Positions 7,832 to 16,119 of a stretch of 26,082 nt of DNA are shown one piece after another; within the stretch, counting starts at the first letter, position 1; each line of letters begins with the position of its first letter. The notes below the pieces were generated by a model. That model worked only from the letters and a program-made list of their open reading frames with translations. It was not told the origin of the DNA and did not search any database. The position numbers and the translations under genes were made by a program. This stretch comes from JBNJEA01 sp051745395 (GTDB lineage Bacteria; Desulfobacterota; Desulfobacteria; Desulfobacterales; Desulfosalsimonadaceae): the NCBI GenBank assembly GCA_051745395.1, contig JBNJEA010000034.1:1-26082 (forward strand), read 5' to 3'.

Positions 7832-7971
7832 TAAGTTATGGATCAATCGCAAATTGTGGGATGGTGGATCAAAACTTTTTCTTACCATGCCGGAAAGGCT
7901 TTGACAAGAGCTATTTGAACCGATTCTGAACAAAATCGATTCATCCTGACCCCCGTATTGCCGGGGCTTGA

Positions 7972-9942
7972 TCAGTTCTGCACCTGTACGAGACGGAAGT
8001 AGAATCCGCCGCTGGCCATCAGTTCCTCGTGGGTGCCGGATTCGATGATCTGCCCGTGGTGCATGACCAGGATACGGTCGGCGATCCGGGCCGTTGACAG
8101 CCGGTGGGCGATTAAAATGGCCGTGCGCTCGGCCATGAGGTTGGCCATGGCGTCCTGGATGCTGGCCTCGGTTTCCGAATCGATATACGAGGTGGCTTCA
8201 TCGAAAATGATGAGCTCCGGGTCACGGGCCAGGGCGCGGGCAATGGAGATCAACTGGCGCTGTCCGCTCGAAAGGCTCGTGCCCCGCTCGTTTAAAACGG
8301 TGTCGATGCCTTCGGGCATGCGCCGGATCATTTCCCGGCAGCGGGACCGGGAAAGGATGGCCTCGATGGTGGTCTCATCCGGGTCGTGGCCGCCGGAAAA
8401 GATGTTGTGCCGGATGGGGCCGGAAAACAGGAATGGTTCCTGGCTGACCAGTGCCATTTTTTGCCGCAGGTCGCGGCTTTGAAATTCTCGGATGTCGGCG
8501 CCGTTGATCCGGATGGACCCGGCGTTCGGGTCGTAATACCGGATGATAAGATTGATCAGCGAGGTCTTGCCTGCCCCGGTCGGGCCGACCACGGCAACAG
8601 TCTGGCCGGCGAATACTGAAAAGTCCACACCCTGGATCACCGGTTCACCGGCTGTGTAGGAAAACCAGACGTTTTCGAAGCGCAGCTGCCTGATGCGCGT
8701 CGGGGCGGGCAGGGCGCGGCCGGGGTCCGGCTCGGCCAGCCGGTCGTCTTCGTTTAGGATCAGAAAAATCCGTTCGGCCGACGACATGGCGTTTTGGGTG
8801 ATGTTGTATTTTTCCGCAATATCGCGGATCGGCCGGAAAAACATCCGCAGATAGGAGATAAAGACCACGAGTTCGCCGAGGCTGACCCGGCCGGCAATGA
8901 TGCGGCCGCCGCCGTAAAAGATTACAATGGCCAAGGCAACAGCGCTCATCATCTCGATAAAGGGCATAAACAGGGCAAACACGGTGACCTGGCGCATGCC
9001 GGCAGAGAAATTTTCATGGTTGATTTTCCGGAAGGCCCGCTCGTTGTTTCTTTCCTGTCCGAAAAGCTGGAGAATGTGGATGCCGCCGATGGTTTCGGAA
9101 AACTTGGTGTTGATTTCCGCCACCTTGATCCGCAGGGTGCGGTAGGCTTCGCGTGCGCTGCCGGCGAACTTGAACGCCGCGTAGAAAACCAGCGGAAAAA
9201 TGCCGTAGGCGACCGCGGCGAGCTGCCAGTCGATGGAAAACAGCACTACCGTGATGCCGACGACTAAAAACAGGTCCTTTAGCACAAAGATTACCACGGC
9301 CGTGAGCATCTCGTGCATGTTCTGGATGTCGTTGGTCACGCGGGTCACCAGGCGGCCGACGGGGTTTTTGTTGAAAAAGTGCAGCGACAGGGCCTGGATG
9401 TGGGAAAACAGCCGGATCCGCAGATCATGCATGATCCGCTGGCCGGTATATTCCATGACCATGACCTGGGCGAAATTGATGAAAAAGTTCAAGCCCACGA
9501 TGCAAAACAAAACCAGGCCGGCGATGGTCACGCCGCGGATATCATCTTGCCGCAGCCGGGCCACCTCCTTGTCGGAAAGCTGCTGCAACGCCTTGAAAGC
9601 GATTTTTGCCCGGGGCGGATCGGTTTTGAAAAGCTCCGGGTGGCGGTTGATCACGGCGGCTACATCCGGGTTTTCCATGTTTACGGTGAAATAGCGCGGC
9701 GTTTTTTTCTCCGCCTTTTGATCCTGTGCCGTGCTGCTTTCCGGGACGATGTAGCGGTCGATGGCCTCCTTGGTCACATAGGGGATGGCCAGTTCCAGCA
9801 CCGTTACGCCAAGGATCAATACCAGAGACAGCGCCAGCAGCCAGCGGTAGGGCGACAGGAAGGGGAGCATCTGTTTAAACAGGCCCATGTCCGCGGATTG
9901 GCCGAGCTGCTGTTCTGCAAATATGTCCGGTTGTTCGGTCAT
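7972..9942 (-). CDS. ABC exporter half-transporter, catalytic-Glu subunit with long periplasmic loop
   Basis: The 656-aa protein has an N-terminal six-helix export domain and a C-terminal nucleotide-binding domain. Visible motifs: Walker A GPTGAGKTS (about 452), Q-loop VSQEPFLF, Walker B LIIFDEAT with the catalytic Glu (about 577-584), H-loop IAHRLS. The signature is LSSGQ rather than LSGGQ. Between helices 1 and 2 it has an unusually long, mostly hydrophilic insert (about residues 70-145), expected on the periplasmic side. The other half-transporter lies upstream in the same direction, 89 bp away, so they should form a heterodimer like TM287/288 or BmrCD; exported substrate unknown (drug, lipid or peptide). 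The ATG has an AAGGA ribosome site. Confidence 0.9.
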   Translation of the reverse strand: MTEQPDIFAEQQLGQSADMGLFKQMLPFLSPYRWLLALSLVLILGVTVLELAIPYVTKEAIDRYIVPESSTAQDQKAEKKTPRYFTVNMENPDVAAVINRHPELFKTDPPRAKIAFKALQQLSDKEVARLRQDDIRGVTIAGLVLFCIVGLNFFINFAQVMVMEYTGQRIMHDLRIRLFSHIQALSLHFFNKNPVGRLVTRVTNDIQNMHEMLTAVVIFVLKDLFLVVGITVVLFSIDWQLAAVAYGIFPLVFYAAFKFAGSAREAYRTLRIKVAEINTKFSETIGGIHILQLFGQERNNERAFRKINHENFSAGMRQVTVFALFMPFIEMMSAVALAIVIFYGGGRIIAGRVSLGELVVFISYLRMFFRPIRDIAEKYNITQNAMSSAERIFLILNEDDRLAEPDPGRALPAPTRIRQLRFENVWFSYTAGEPVIQGVDFSVFAGQTVAVVGPTGAGKTSLINLIIRYYDPNAGSIRINGADIREFQSRDLRQKMALVSQEPFLFSGPIRHNIFSGGHDPDETTIEAILSRSRCREMIRRMPEGIDTVLNERGTSLSSGQRQLISIARALARDPELIIFDEATSYIDSETEASIQDAMANLMAERTAILIAHRLSTARIADRILVMHHGQIIESGTHEELMASGGFYFRLVQVQN

Positions 9943-10003
9943 TTATGTCCTTATCTTCCGGGAGACGGCATCCCTTTTCCGCTTTGCCCGCAATTTCGCT
10001 TCC

Positions 10004-10028
10004 CTCAGTCCCTCAGTCCCTCAGTCCC
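10004..10028 (-). repeat. Octamer tandem array 3 (3 units)
   Basis: Three CTCAGTCC units on the plus strand, i.e. GGACTGAG on the minus strand, starting four bases beyond the stop of the upstream ABC gene and reading in its sense direction. It lies between two genes that should be co-transcribed, so it would be part of the mRNA. Confidence 0.8.
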
Positions 10029-10031
10029 TAT

Positions 10032-11759
10032 TTATTCTTCCAGTCGCTGCAGCGCCTCGGTGCGCGCATAGTAGCCGTTTTGCGCAATGAGTTGTTCATG
10101 GGTGCCGGATTCGGTGATGCGGCCGTCGGCCAGAACAACGATATGGTCGGCAAATGCCACGGCCGGAATCCGGTGGGAGACGATAATGACGGTTTTTTCC
10201 GCCAGCCGGTGCCGGATGGTTTCGATTATGGTGCCCGCCGTTTCGGAGTCGACCTGGCCGATGGGGTCGTCGAGCAGGACAATCGGCGCATCGCGCAGCA
10301 GGGCGCGGGCAAGCACGATGCGCTGTTTCTGCCCGCCGGACAATACCACGCCGCGTTCGCCCACCGGGGTATCAAAGCCGCTGGCAAACATGGAGATCGT
10401 ATCATAAAGGGCCGCGGCCCGGGTTGCATCGATCAACTGCGCTTCATCTGCGTCCGTGCCGAATAAGATGTTTTCGCCGATGGTGCCGGAAAACAGGTAC
10501 GGTTCCTGGGGTACGAGTGCCATGTGCCGGTGAAGATCGGCTATCCGGATGCGCCGGATGTCTGTGCCGTCTATGGTGATGGTACCGTGCCGGCATTCGT
10601 ACTGCCGGGTGATTAAGTTGAGCAGCGTGGTTTTGCCGCCACCCGGCGGGCCGACGATGCCCAGGGTCTGTCCCGCAGCCACATTCACGGTGAGGTCGTT
10701 GATGACGTTTTCGGCATCGGGGCCGTAGGCAAATCGGACCCGGTCTGCGCCGATTGTCCCGTCAACGGCGGGCAGGGCCACGGCATCCTCGGCATCGGTG
10801 ATGTCGGGTTCGGATGCAAGGATGCGATTGATCCGGTCCAAAGATGCCGTGCCCCGCTGGATCAGGTTGGTTACCCAGCCAATGGCCATCATGGGCCAGG
10901 TGATCATGTTTAAGTAGTTAATAAAGGCGACAAAGTCGCCCGCCGTGATGTCGGCGGAAATGGTGAGCCGGCCGCCGAATAAAATCACGATGGTGAGGCT
11001 GACGTTGGTGAAAAAGATCATCAGCGGGAAAAAGGCGCCGGTGATGTTGACGAGCTTGAGGTTGTCTTTGATATAGGCCTCGGAACCCCCCTGGATTCGG
11101 TTTACTTCGTCGGTTTCCCGGTTATAGGCCTTGACGATGCGGATGCCGGCAAAGCTTTCGCGCACCATTTCGGTCATGTCCGAAAAGGTGGCCTGGACCC
11201 GGGTGTAGAGTTGGTGCATTTTGCGGCCGAAAATCCGGGTGAAGATAACGATTACGGGCATGGGGATCATCGCCAGCAGCGTGAGCTTTAAATCGATGTA
11301 GATCATAAACCCGATGGCGGCGCTGCCCAGAAAAATCGCGTCGGTCATGGCCACCATGCCCATGCCCACGGCCATGCGGATATTGTTGATGTCGTTTGTG
11401 GCATGCGCCATCAGATCGCCGGTGGTCGTCCGGTCGAAATAGGCGGGCGAAAGCGTCTGGAGATGGGAAAAAAGGCGGTTGCGAAGCCCTTCTTCCACGA
11501 TCCGGGAGGTGCCGATGAGAAGGCGCCGCCAGAAAAACCGAAGCACGAACATGGCCACGGAAATGGCGGCAATTACGCCGGCATAGCGGGCAAGCTGCCC
11601 CATGCCGATATCCATGGTGGTCAGATCATCGACGGCGCGTTTGATCACCCGCGGGATAAACAACTGCAACAGGTCGACGGCCATCAGGCAGGCGATGCCG
11701 AAGGCAACCAGCAGACGCCTTTCGGCAAAGTACGGTTTTATCAGGTGTATCGATCGCAT
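10032..11759 (-). CDS. ABC exporter half-transporter, degenerate-site subunit
   Basis: The 575-aa protein has six membrane helices in the first 310 or so residues and a nucleotide-binding domain. Motifs: Walker A GPPGGGKTT (about 366-374), Q-loop VPQEPYLF, canonical signature LSGGQKQR (about 472), Walker B IVLLDDPIG (about 491-499), D-loop GQVDSE and H-loop VSHR. The residue after the Walker B Asp is Asp instead of the catalytic Glu, the classic mark of the degenerate site in heterodimeric exporters; the partner's altered signature LSSGQ would sit opposite this same site. The ATG has AAGGAAG upstream. It is the first gene of the pair; the 245 bp between it and the divergent mechanosensitive channel hold no feature I can name. 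Confidence 0.92.
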   Translation of the reverse strand: MRSIHLIKPYFAERRLLVAFGIACLMAVDLLQLFIPRVIKRAVDDLTTMDIGMGQLARYAGVIAAISVAMFVLRFFWRRLLIGTSRIVEEGLRNRLFSHLQTLSPAYFDRTTTGDLMAHATNDINNIRMAVGMGMVAMTDAIFLGSAAIGFMIYIDLKLTLLAMIPMPVIVIFTRIFGRKMHQLYTRVQATFSDMTEMVRESFAGIRIVKAYNRETDEVNRIQGGSEAYIKDNLKLVNITGAFFPLMIFFTNVSLTIVILFGGRLTISADITAGDFVAFINYLNMITWPMMAIGWVTNLIQRGTASLDRINRILASEPDITDAEDAVALPAVDGTIGADRVRFAYGPDAENVINDLTVNVAAGQTLGIVGPPGGGKTTLLNLITRQYECRHGTITIDGTDIRRIRIADLHRHMALVPQEPYLFSGTIGENILFGTDADEAQLIDATRAAALYDTISMFASGFDTPVGERGVVLSGGQKQRIVLARALLRDAPIVLLDDPIGQVDSETAGTIIETIRHRLAEKTVIIVSHRIPAVAFADHIVVLADGRITESGTHEQLIAQNGYYARTEALQRLEE

Positions 11760-12004
11760 GCGGTCTTCCTTGAATATCGCATGTGGCTTACTATGGTCGC
11801 AGGTTTGTGTAAAGGGTTTTCGTCCGAAGACCCGATACGTGGAAAATCAAAACGAAAAGCAGCCGGCTGCCAACTTCGGTGATGATTTTTATTGTATGCG
11901 GCCCCAGAAAATTGTTATTTGCCATATCAGAATGATAAATTAATATCCTTGGTAACGATTACAATTTTTCCCACCCTCTGCGAAATATTTCAGATCTGAT
12001 CGAA

Positions 12005-14620
12005 ATGGCGTCAAAAACCCGACAATTGCGGTTTTTAAAATCCCTGCCGGTGATTTTGCTTTTCCTGCTGGTATGCTGTTTTGCCGGGGGGCTGCCCGTG
12101 CTTGCCGAAAATCCGCAGGGACACCCGACCGGAAAAATCCAGGACAATCTGCAACAGACCGTCAAGGAATCATTCCAGAAAGCCCTTACGGCGGAAAAAA
12201 ACAAACTGGGCAACCTGACCCGTCGGATTTCCAATACCGGGAGCCTGGAAACCGAGCTGGATACCGTCTATAAACGATATCAGGCCATGGTCTCCACCCA
12301 GTCCAGTCTCCTGCTGATGCCATCGGTGGACCTGCGGACCCTTGACCAGGCCCATACCCAGCAGCAGGTGGCGTTGGGCAACATTGAGGATCGCCTGGCC
12401 GATTTTCGGGGAAAAATAAAATCCCTGAAAGACTTGCTGTCGGAAAACCAGGAACAAATCAGTTTCTACCGGGAGCGGTTAGCAACACTCGAAGCCAAGC
12501 CCACGCCCAGTGCCGCCGACGCGGAAGTCACTGCCCGGCTCAAAACCCTGATCGATGTGTTATCGGACAAGCAGAAAAAAATTGAAACGCTGACCGGTTT
12601 TTATGAAAACTGGGAAAGCAAGTTTCAAACGGTCCAGACCGATATACGGGCGCTGAGCCGGAAATTCGAAACCCAGATCGGACAGCGGGAAAAAAGCCGG
12701 ATCCTGCACCATAACCCCAGTCCGCTGATCCGGATCGTAAAGGGGGAACTGCGCGCCGATCTCCGGGAGGCGGCAGAGCAGACCCACTACATGCTTTCCC
12801 AGCGGTTCTGGGCCAAACCCGGGCAGGTTGGCTGGGATGCCTACGGCACCTTTTTAATCCTGTTTTTGTTTCTTTTCTGCATGACCGAGGCCCTGCTGTA
12901 TTTTATCAGCCGCTACTTCGAGCGGTTGCGCCGGATTTGTCTGGCGCGGGAGAATTTCTGGCAGGCCCTGTTTTTAAGACTCCTTCGGCACACCCTGCTC
13001 ATCGGCGGGGCCATGGCCTTTTTTCACTTTTATCCGGTCCGTTCGATGTATCGGCTGACCCCGTTTTTTGTCCTTTTTCCCTTAATTATCCGCTTGCTGG
13101 GACTGTTGCTGGTGGTGCAATGGCTGCATATTTTCGTCCGGACATGGAAAAAGGCTTTGCAGGATCCTTTGCTGCAACGGGTCTATCCCCATCTGCGCCA
13201 GTTTTTGATCGGAGTGTTTGTTTTCGGCAGCGGCTATTTCGTGATCACCCAGCTTTATTGTGCCGACTGCCTGCTCGTAATCGCATGGCGCCTGCTTTTT
13301 GAATTGATTTTGCTGGGCTGGGCCGCCGTTTTTTTTCGAAAGTTCTGGTTTGCCTCACCCGAAAGCCCGCTTTCCGGGCAGCAGTGGTTTGTCTATGCCC
13401 GGCCGGTGTTTGTGCTGGCCGGATATTTGCTGGTAATCGTCGGCCTTCTGGCGGAGTTGACCGGCTTCGGGGGACTGGCGGGATACTGGTTTATGTCTTT
13501 GGCCGGCATGGTGGTGGTGTTTTTCTGGGCAATTATTCTTTTCCGGGTGTTACAGGATTTCGATGTGGTGCCGGCATCGGATCTCGACAGCTGGGAAACC
13601 GAAGATCAAACGGAAGAAGAACGTTCCTATCCGGTTCGATGGCTTCTGGTCCGGCTGTCGCGTCTGGTCATCATCGCCGGGGTGATTTTTGCATTGCCGC
13701 TGGCCTGGGGGGCCGAACGCACCTTTCTGGCCGATATTTTTTATGCCGTCAATTACAGGGTCACCATTGGTCAAATCGAACTTAGTGTCATGGGACTGGT
13801 TTATGCCGTGATAGTGCTGCTGGTCGTGCATACCATATCCGTGATCTGGCAAGATGTGCTGCGCTTTCGCATTCTGGGCGAGTCCAAGCTCGAAACCGGC
13901 CTGAAGGACTCCATTGTCCGCATCAGCGTCTACGGCATTTGGGGCGTCGGCATCCTGATTGCCCTTTCGGTCATCGGCATCAGCGGCACTTCTCTGACCG
14001 TGGTTTTCGGTGCCGTGGGTATCGGGCTCGGGTTCGGTCTTCAAACGATTTTCAGCAATTTTATGAGCGGTATTATACTTTTGTTTGAGCGGCCGATCCA
14101 GGTGGGCGATGTCATTGAAATCGAGGGCATCTGGTGCACCGTCAAGGAAATCAACGTTCGGGCCACACACGTTAAGACGTTTGACAATGCGGATTTGATT
14201 ATCCCCAATGCCGATTTTATCAGCCAGCGGGTAACCAACTGGAGTTTCAGAGATGCCCGGGTCCGCCGGAGCATTACTATCAGAGTGGCTTATGGTTCAG
14301 ATATTGAACGGGTCCGCGAAACCCTGTTCGACATTGTTTATAAACATCCCCGGGTGCTTCGCCGGCCCCACCCGGAGGTGCTTTTCACCGATTTCGGCGA
14401 CAGCGCCCTGGTTTTTGAGGTACGGTTCTGGGTCCATCTCGATTATTTTTTGACCGTGGAAACCGATATCCGGTTTGACATTGACAAGCAGTTCCGTGAG
14501 CAAAACATCCGGATCCCGTTTCCCCAGCGCGACATTTATATCCAGGAATCGCCGGGACTCAATCCGGCCGTGGAGAAAAGGGAGGGGCCGGAAGTGCCCG
14601 GCGAAGGAATTTCCAGTTGA
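12005..14620 (+). CDS. Large MscS-family mechanosensitive channel
   Basis: The 871-aa protein has an N-terminal signal peptide (about 1-35, ending near VLAE), a periplasmic, helical, probably coiled-coil region (about 40-225, rich in Lys, Glu, Gln), then about eleven predicted membrane helices from residue 278 to 693 and a C-terminal cytoplasmic MscS domain. The pore helix and beta domain are clear: GIGLGFGLQTIFSNFMSG, FERPIQVGDVIEIEG, RATHVKTFDNADLIIPNAD and VTNWSF. This layout is that of MscK/MscM-type channels, which release osmolytes on hypo-osmotic shock, though shorter than MscK (about 1120 aa) because of a reduced periplasmic part. No good ribosome site precedes ATG 12005, so the exact start is less certain. 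Confidence 0.92.
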   Translation: MASKTRQLRFLKSLPVILLFLLVCCFAGGLPVLAENPQGHPTGKIQDNLQQTVKESFQKALTAEKNKLGNLTRRISNTGSLETELDTVYKRYQAMVSTQSSLLLMPSVDLRTLDQAHTQQQVALGNIEDRLADFRGKIKSLKDLLSENQEQISFYRERLATLEAKPTPSAADAEVTARLKTLIDVLSDKQKKIETLTGFYENWESKFQTVQTDIRALSRKFETQIGQREKSRILHHNPSPLIRIVKGELRADLREAAEQTHYMLSQRFWAKPGQVGWDAYGTFLILFLFLFCMTEALLYFISRYFERLRRICLARENFWQALFLRLLRHTLLIGGAMAFFHFYPVRSMYRLTPFFVLFPLIIRLLGLLLVVQWLHIFVRTWKKALQDPLLQRVYPHLRQFLIGVFVFGSGYFVITQLYCADCLLVIAWRLLFELILLGWAAVFFRKFWFASPESPLSGQQWFVYARPVFVLAGYLLVIVGLLAELTGFGGLAGYWFMSLAGMVVVFFWAIILFRVLQDFDVVPASDLDSWETEDQTEEERSYPVRWLLVRLSRLVIIAGVIFALPLAWGAERTFLADIFYAVNYRVTIGQIELSVMGLVYAVIVLLVVHTISVIWQDVLRFRILGESKLETGLKDSIVRISVYGIWGVGILIALSVIGISGTSLTVVFGAVGIGLGFGLQTIFSNFMSGIILLFERPIQVGDVIEIEGIWCTVKEINVRATHVKTFDNADLIIPNADFISQRVTNWSFRDARVRRSITIRVAYGSDIERVRETLFDIVYKHPRVLRRPHPEVLFTDFGDSALVFEVRFWVHLDYFLTVETDIRFDIDKQFREQNIRIPFPQRDIYIQESPGLNPAVEKREGPEVPGEGISS

Positions 14621-14678
14621 AAGTTTTAGCTGATAAAGATAAAGCCAACGGGGGTGCAATCGGCCAGAATCCATTCAT

Positions 14679-14756
14679 CACGGAAGCACACAGAGGCCGC
14701 AGAGAAAACGATTTAATTTAAGTTGTTTGTCTCTGTGACCTCCGTGTTCTCCGTGG
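14679..14756. repeat. Intergenic inverted repeat (CACGGAAG...CTCCGTGG type)
   Basis: Two imperfectly complementary 27-base arms (14679-14705 and 14730-14756; key pieces CACGGAAG, CACAGAGG and CCTCCGTG, CTCCGTGG) flank a 24-base AT-rich spacer. It lies between the channel gene and the CorC-like gene, 59 bp after the stop. The pattern resembles the short imperfect 'CACGGAGG' dyads dispersed between genes in many environmental bacterial genomes. It lacks a T-run, so it is not a typical terminator. Confidence 0.6.
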
Positions 14757-14828
14757 TAAAGATTACATTGTTTCGGTGGGATACCCTGATACAGCAAATT
14801 TTATTTTAAGGCAGGAGCAGACCTTATT

Positions 14829-16049
14829 ATGTTGATTGGACAATTTGTTTTATTGTTCATTTTGATTCTACTTTCCGGTTTTTTTTCTTCCTCGGAAACG
14901 GCGCTGTTTTCCATCAGCAAGACCCGGGCCCGGCACCTGGCCAAGGAAACGGGCCGGGTCAATTCATTGATCCTGGAAATGAAAGAACAGCCCCATAAAC
15001 TGCTGACCACCATTTTAATCGGCAACAACATGGTCAATATCGGGGCATCGTCGCTGGCCACGGCCATTACCCTTTATTATTTCGACAGCTACGGCGTCGG
15101 CATCGCCACCGGCGCCATGACGTTTCTGATCCTGGTCTTTGGCGAGATTTTCCCCAAGACCGTGGCCACCCAGAACAACGTGGCGGTGGGCCGGTTTGTG
15201 ATTTTTCCGCTTTACTGGCTTTCATACCTGTTTTTTCCGTTTATCTGGTTTTTAAACTTCATTCCCATGTTGGCCGGCGGCAGCCGGGGCACCCCCTCGG
15301 TGACCGAAGAGGAGCTGATCACCTTTGTGGACGTGGTCCATGACGAAGGCCAGATCAATCCGGATGAGCGCGAGTTGATCTACAACATTATCAAACTCGA
15401 TGATGTCAACGTTTCGGAAATCATGACCCCGAGTGCGGACATGTTCGTCATCGATCGGGCCAGCAGTCCGGAACTCGATAAGATCCTGGACTCCGGCTAT
15501 ACGCGTGTGCCCGTCATCGAAGGCGATATTGATCACGTGGTGGGGGTAATCAACGTCAAGGACCTGTTTAATCAGCAGGTTCGCGGCAACGGGGCCCTGG
15601 ATATCGGAAAGATCCTGCGGGAACCCTATTTCGTGCCGGAACACAAAAAGCTGGATCAACTGCTAAATCAGTTCAAACGTAAAAAGGAGCATGCCGCCAT
15701 CGTGGTCAACGAATACGGCGAGGTTTCCGGCTTGATCACACTCGAGGACGTACTCGAGGCCATCGTGGGCGATATCGTCGATGAAACCGATATCGTCAAG
15801 CCGCCGGTGGTCAAGCTCCGGGACCGGGAATGGCTGGTGCTGGGCTCGGCGGACGTGGAAGTCGTCAATGAAAAGCTGCGCACCAACATCGGTAAATCCT
15901 CGGCCTATGAGACCTTTTCGGGTTACGTACTCGAACAGATCGGCCGCATTCCCCGGGAGCAGGAGCAGTTTGTCATCGGTAAATTCGTGATTACGGTAAA
16001 GGAAATGGAAGGCAATCGAATCAAGTCGTTTGTGGTCCGACGAAAATAA
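14829..16049 (+). CDS. CNNM/CorC-HlyC family membrane protein with CBS pair
   Basis: The 406-aa protein starts with a CNNM (DUF21) transmembrane domain (about 1-170; opening FILILLSGFFSSSETALFS is diagnostic), followed by a CBS pair (about 199-320, from IMTPSADMFVID to the end of the LITLEDVLEAIVGDIVDE motif) and a C-terminal CorC_HlyC domain (about 330-405). Relatives act in magnesium and cobalt homeostasis (CorB/CorC, CNNM Na+/Mg2+ transport) and were once labelled hemolysins; toxin activity is not implied. AGGAG lies 11 bases upstream of the ATG. The RNase gene follows closely, and the two are probably co-transcribed. Confidence 0.93.
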   Translation: MLIGQFVLLFILILLSGFFSSSETALFSISKTRARHLAKETGRVNSLILEMKEQPHKLLTTILIGNNMVNIGASSLATAITLYYFDSYGVGIATGAMTFLILVFGEIFPKTVATQNNVAVGRFVIFPLYWLSYLFFPFIWFLNFIPMLAGGSRGTPSVTEEELITFVDVVHDEGQINPDERELIYNIIKLDDVNVSEIMTPSADMFVIDRASSPELDKILDSGYTRVPVIEGDIDHVVGVINVKDLFNQQVRGNGALDIGKILREPYFVPEHKKLDQLLNQFKRKKEHAAIVVNEYGEVSGLITLEDVLEAIVGDIVDETDIVKPPVVKLRDREWLVLGSADVEVVNEKLRTNIGKSSAYETFSGYVLEQIGRIPREQEQFVIGKFVITVKEMEGNRIKSFVVRRK

Positions 16050-16119
16050 TTTAGGTTTAAACGATAGAAAGGATGTACTTATCTCTGCTCATCAAAGTGA
16101 TGTCATCACTCAAGACCCA

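Noticed and set aside
7940..7971. Possible terminator after the ABC exporter genes (CCCCG...CGGGG)
   Set aside because: The stem is only about five pairs, with no U-tract on the minus strand.
16030..16119. Upstream extension of the RNase to TTG 16030
   Set aside because: Would use a rare start inside the preceding gene without a ribosome site; the family-like N-terminus begins at ATG 16120.
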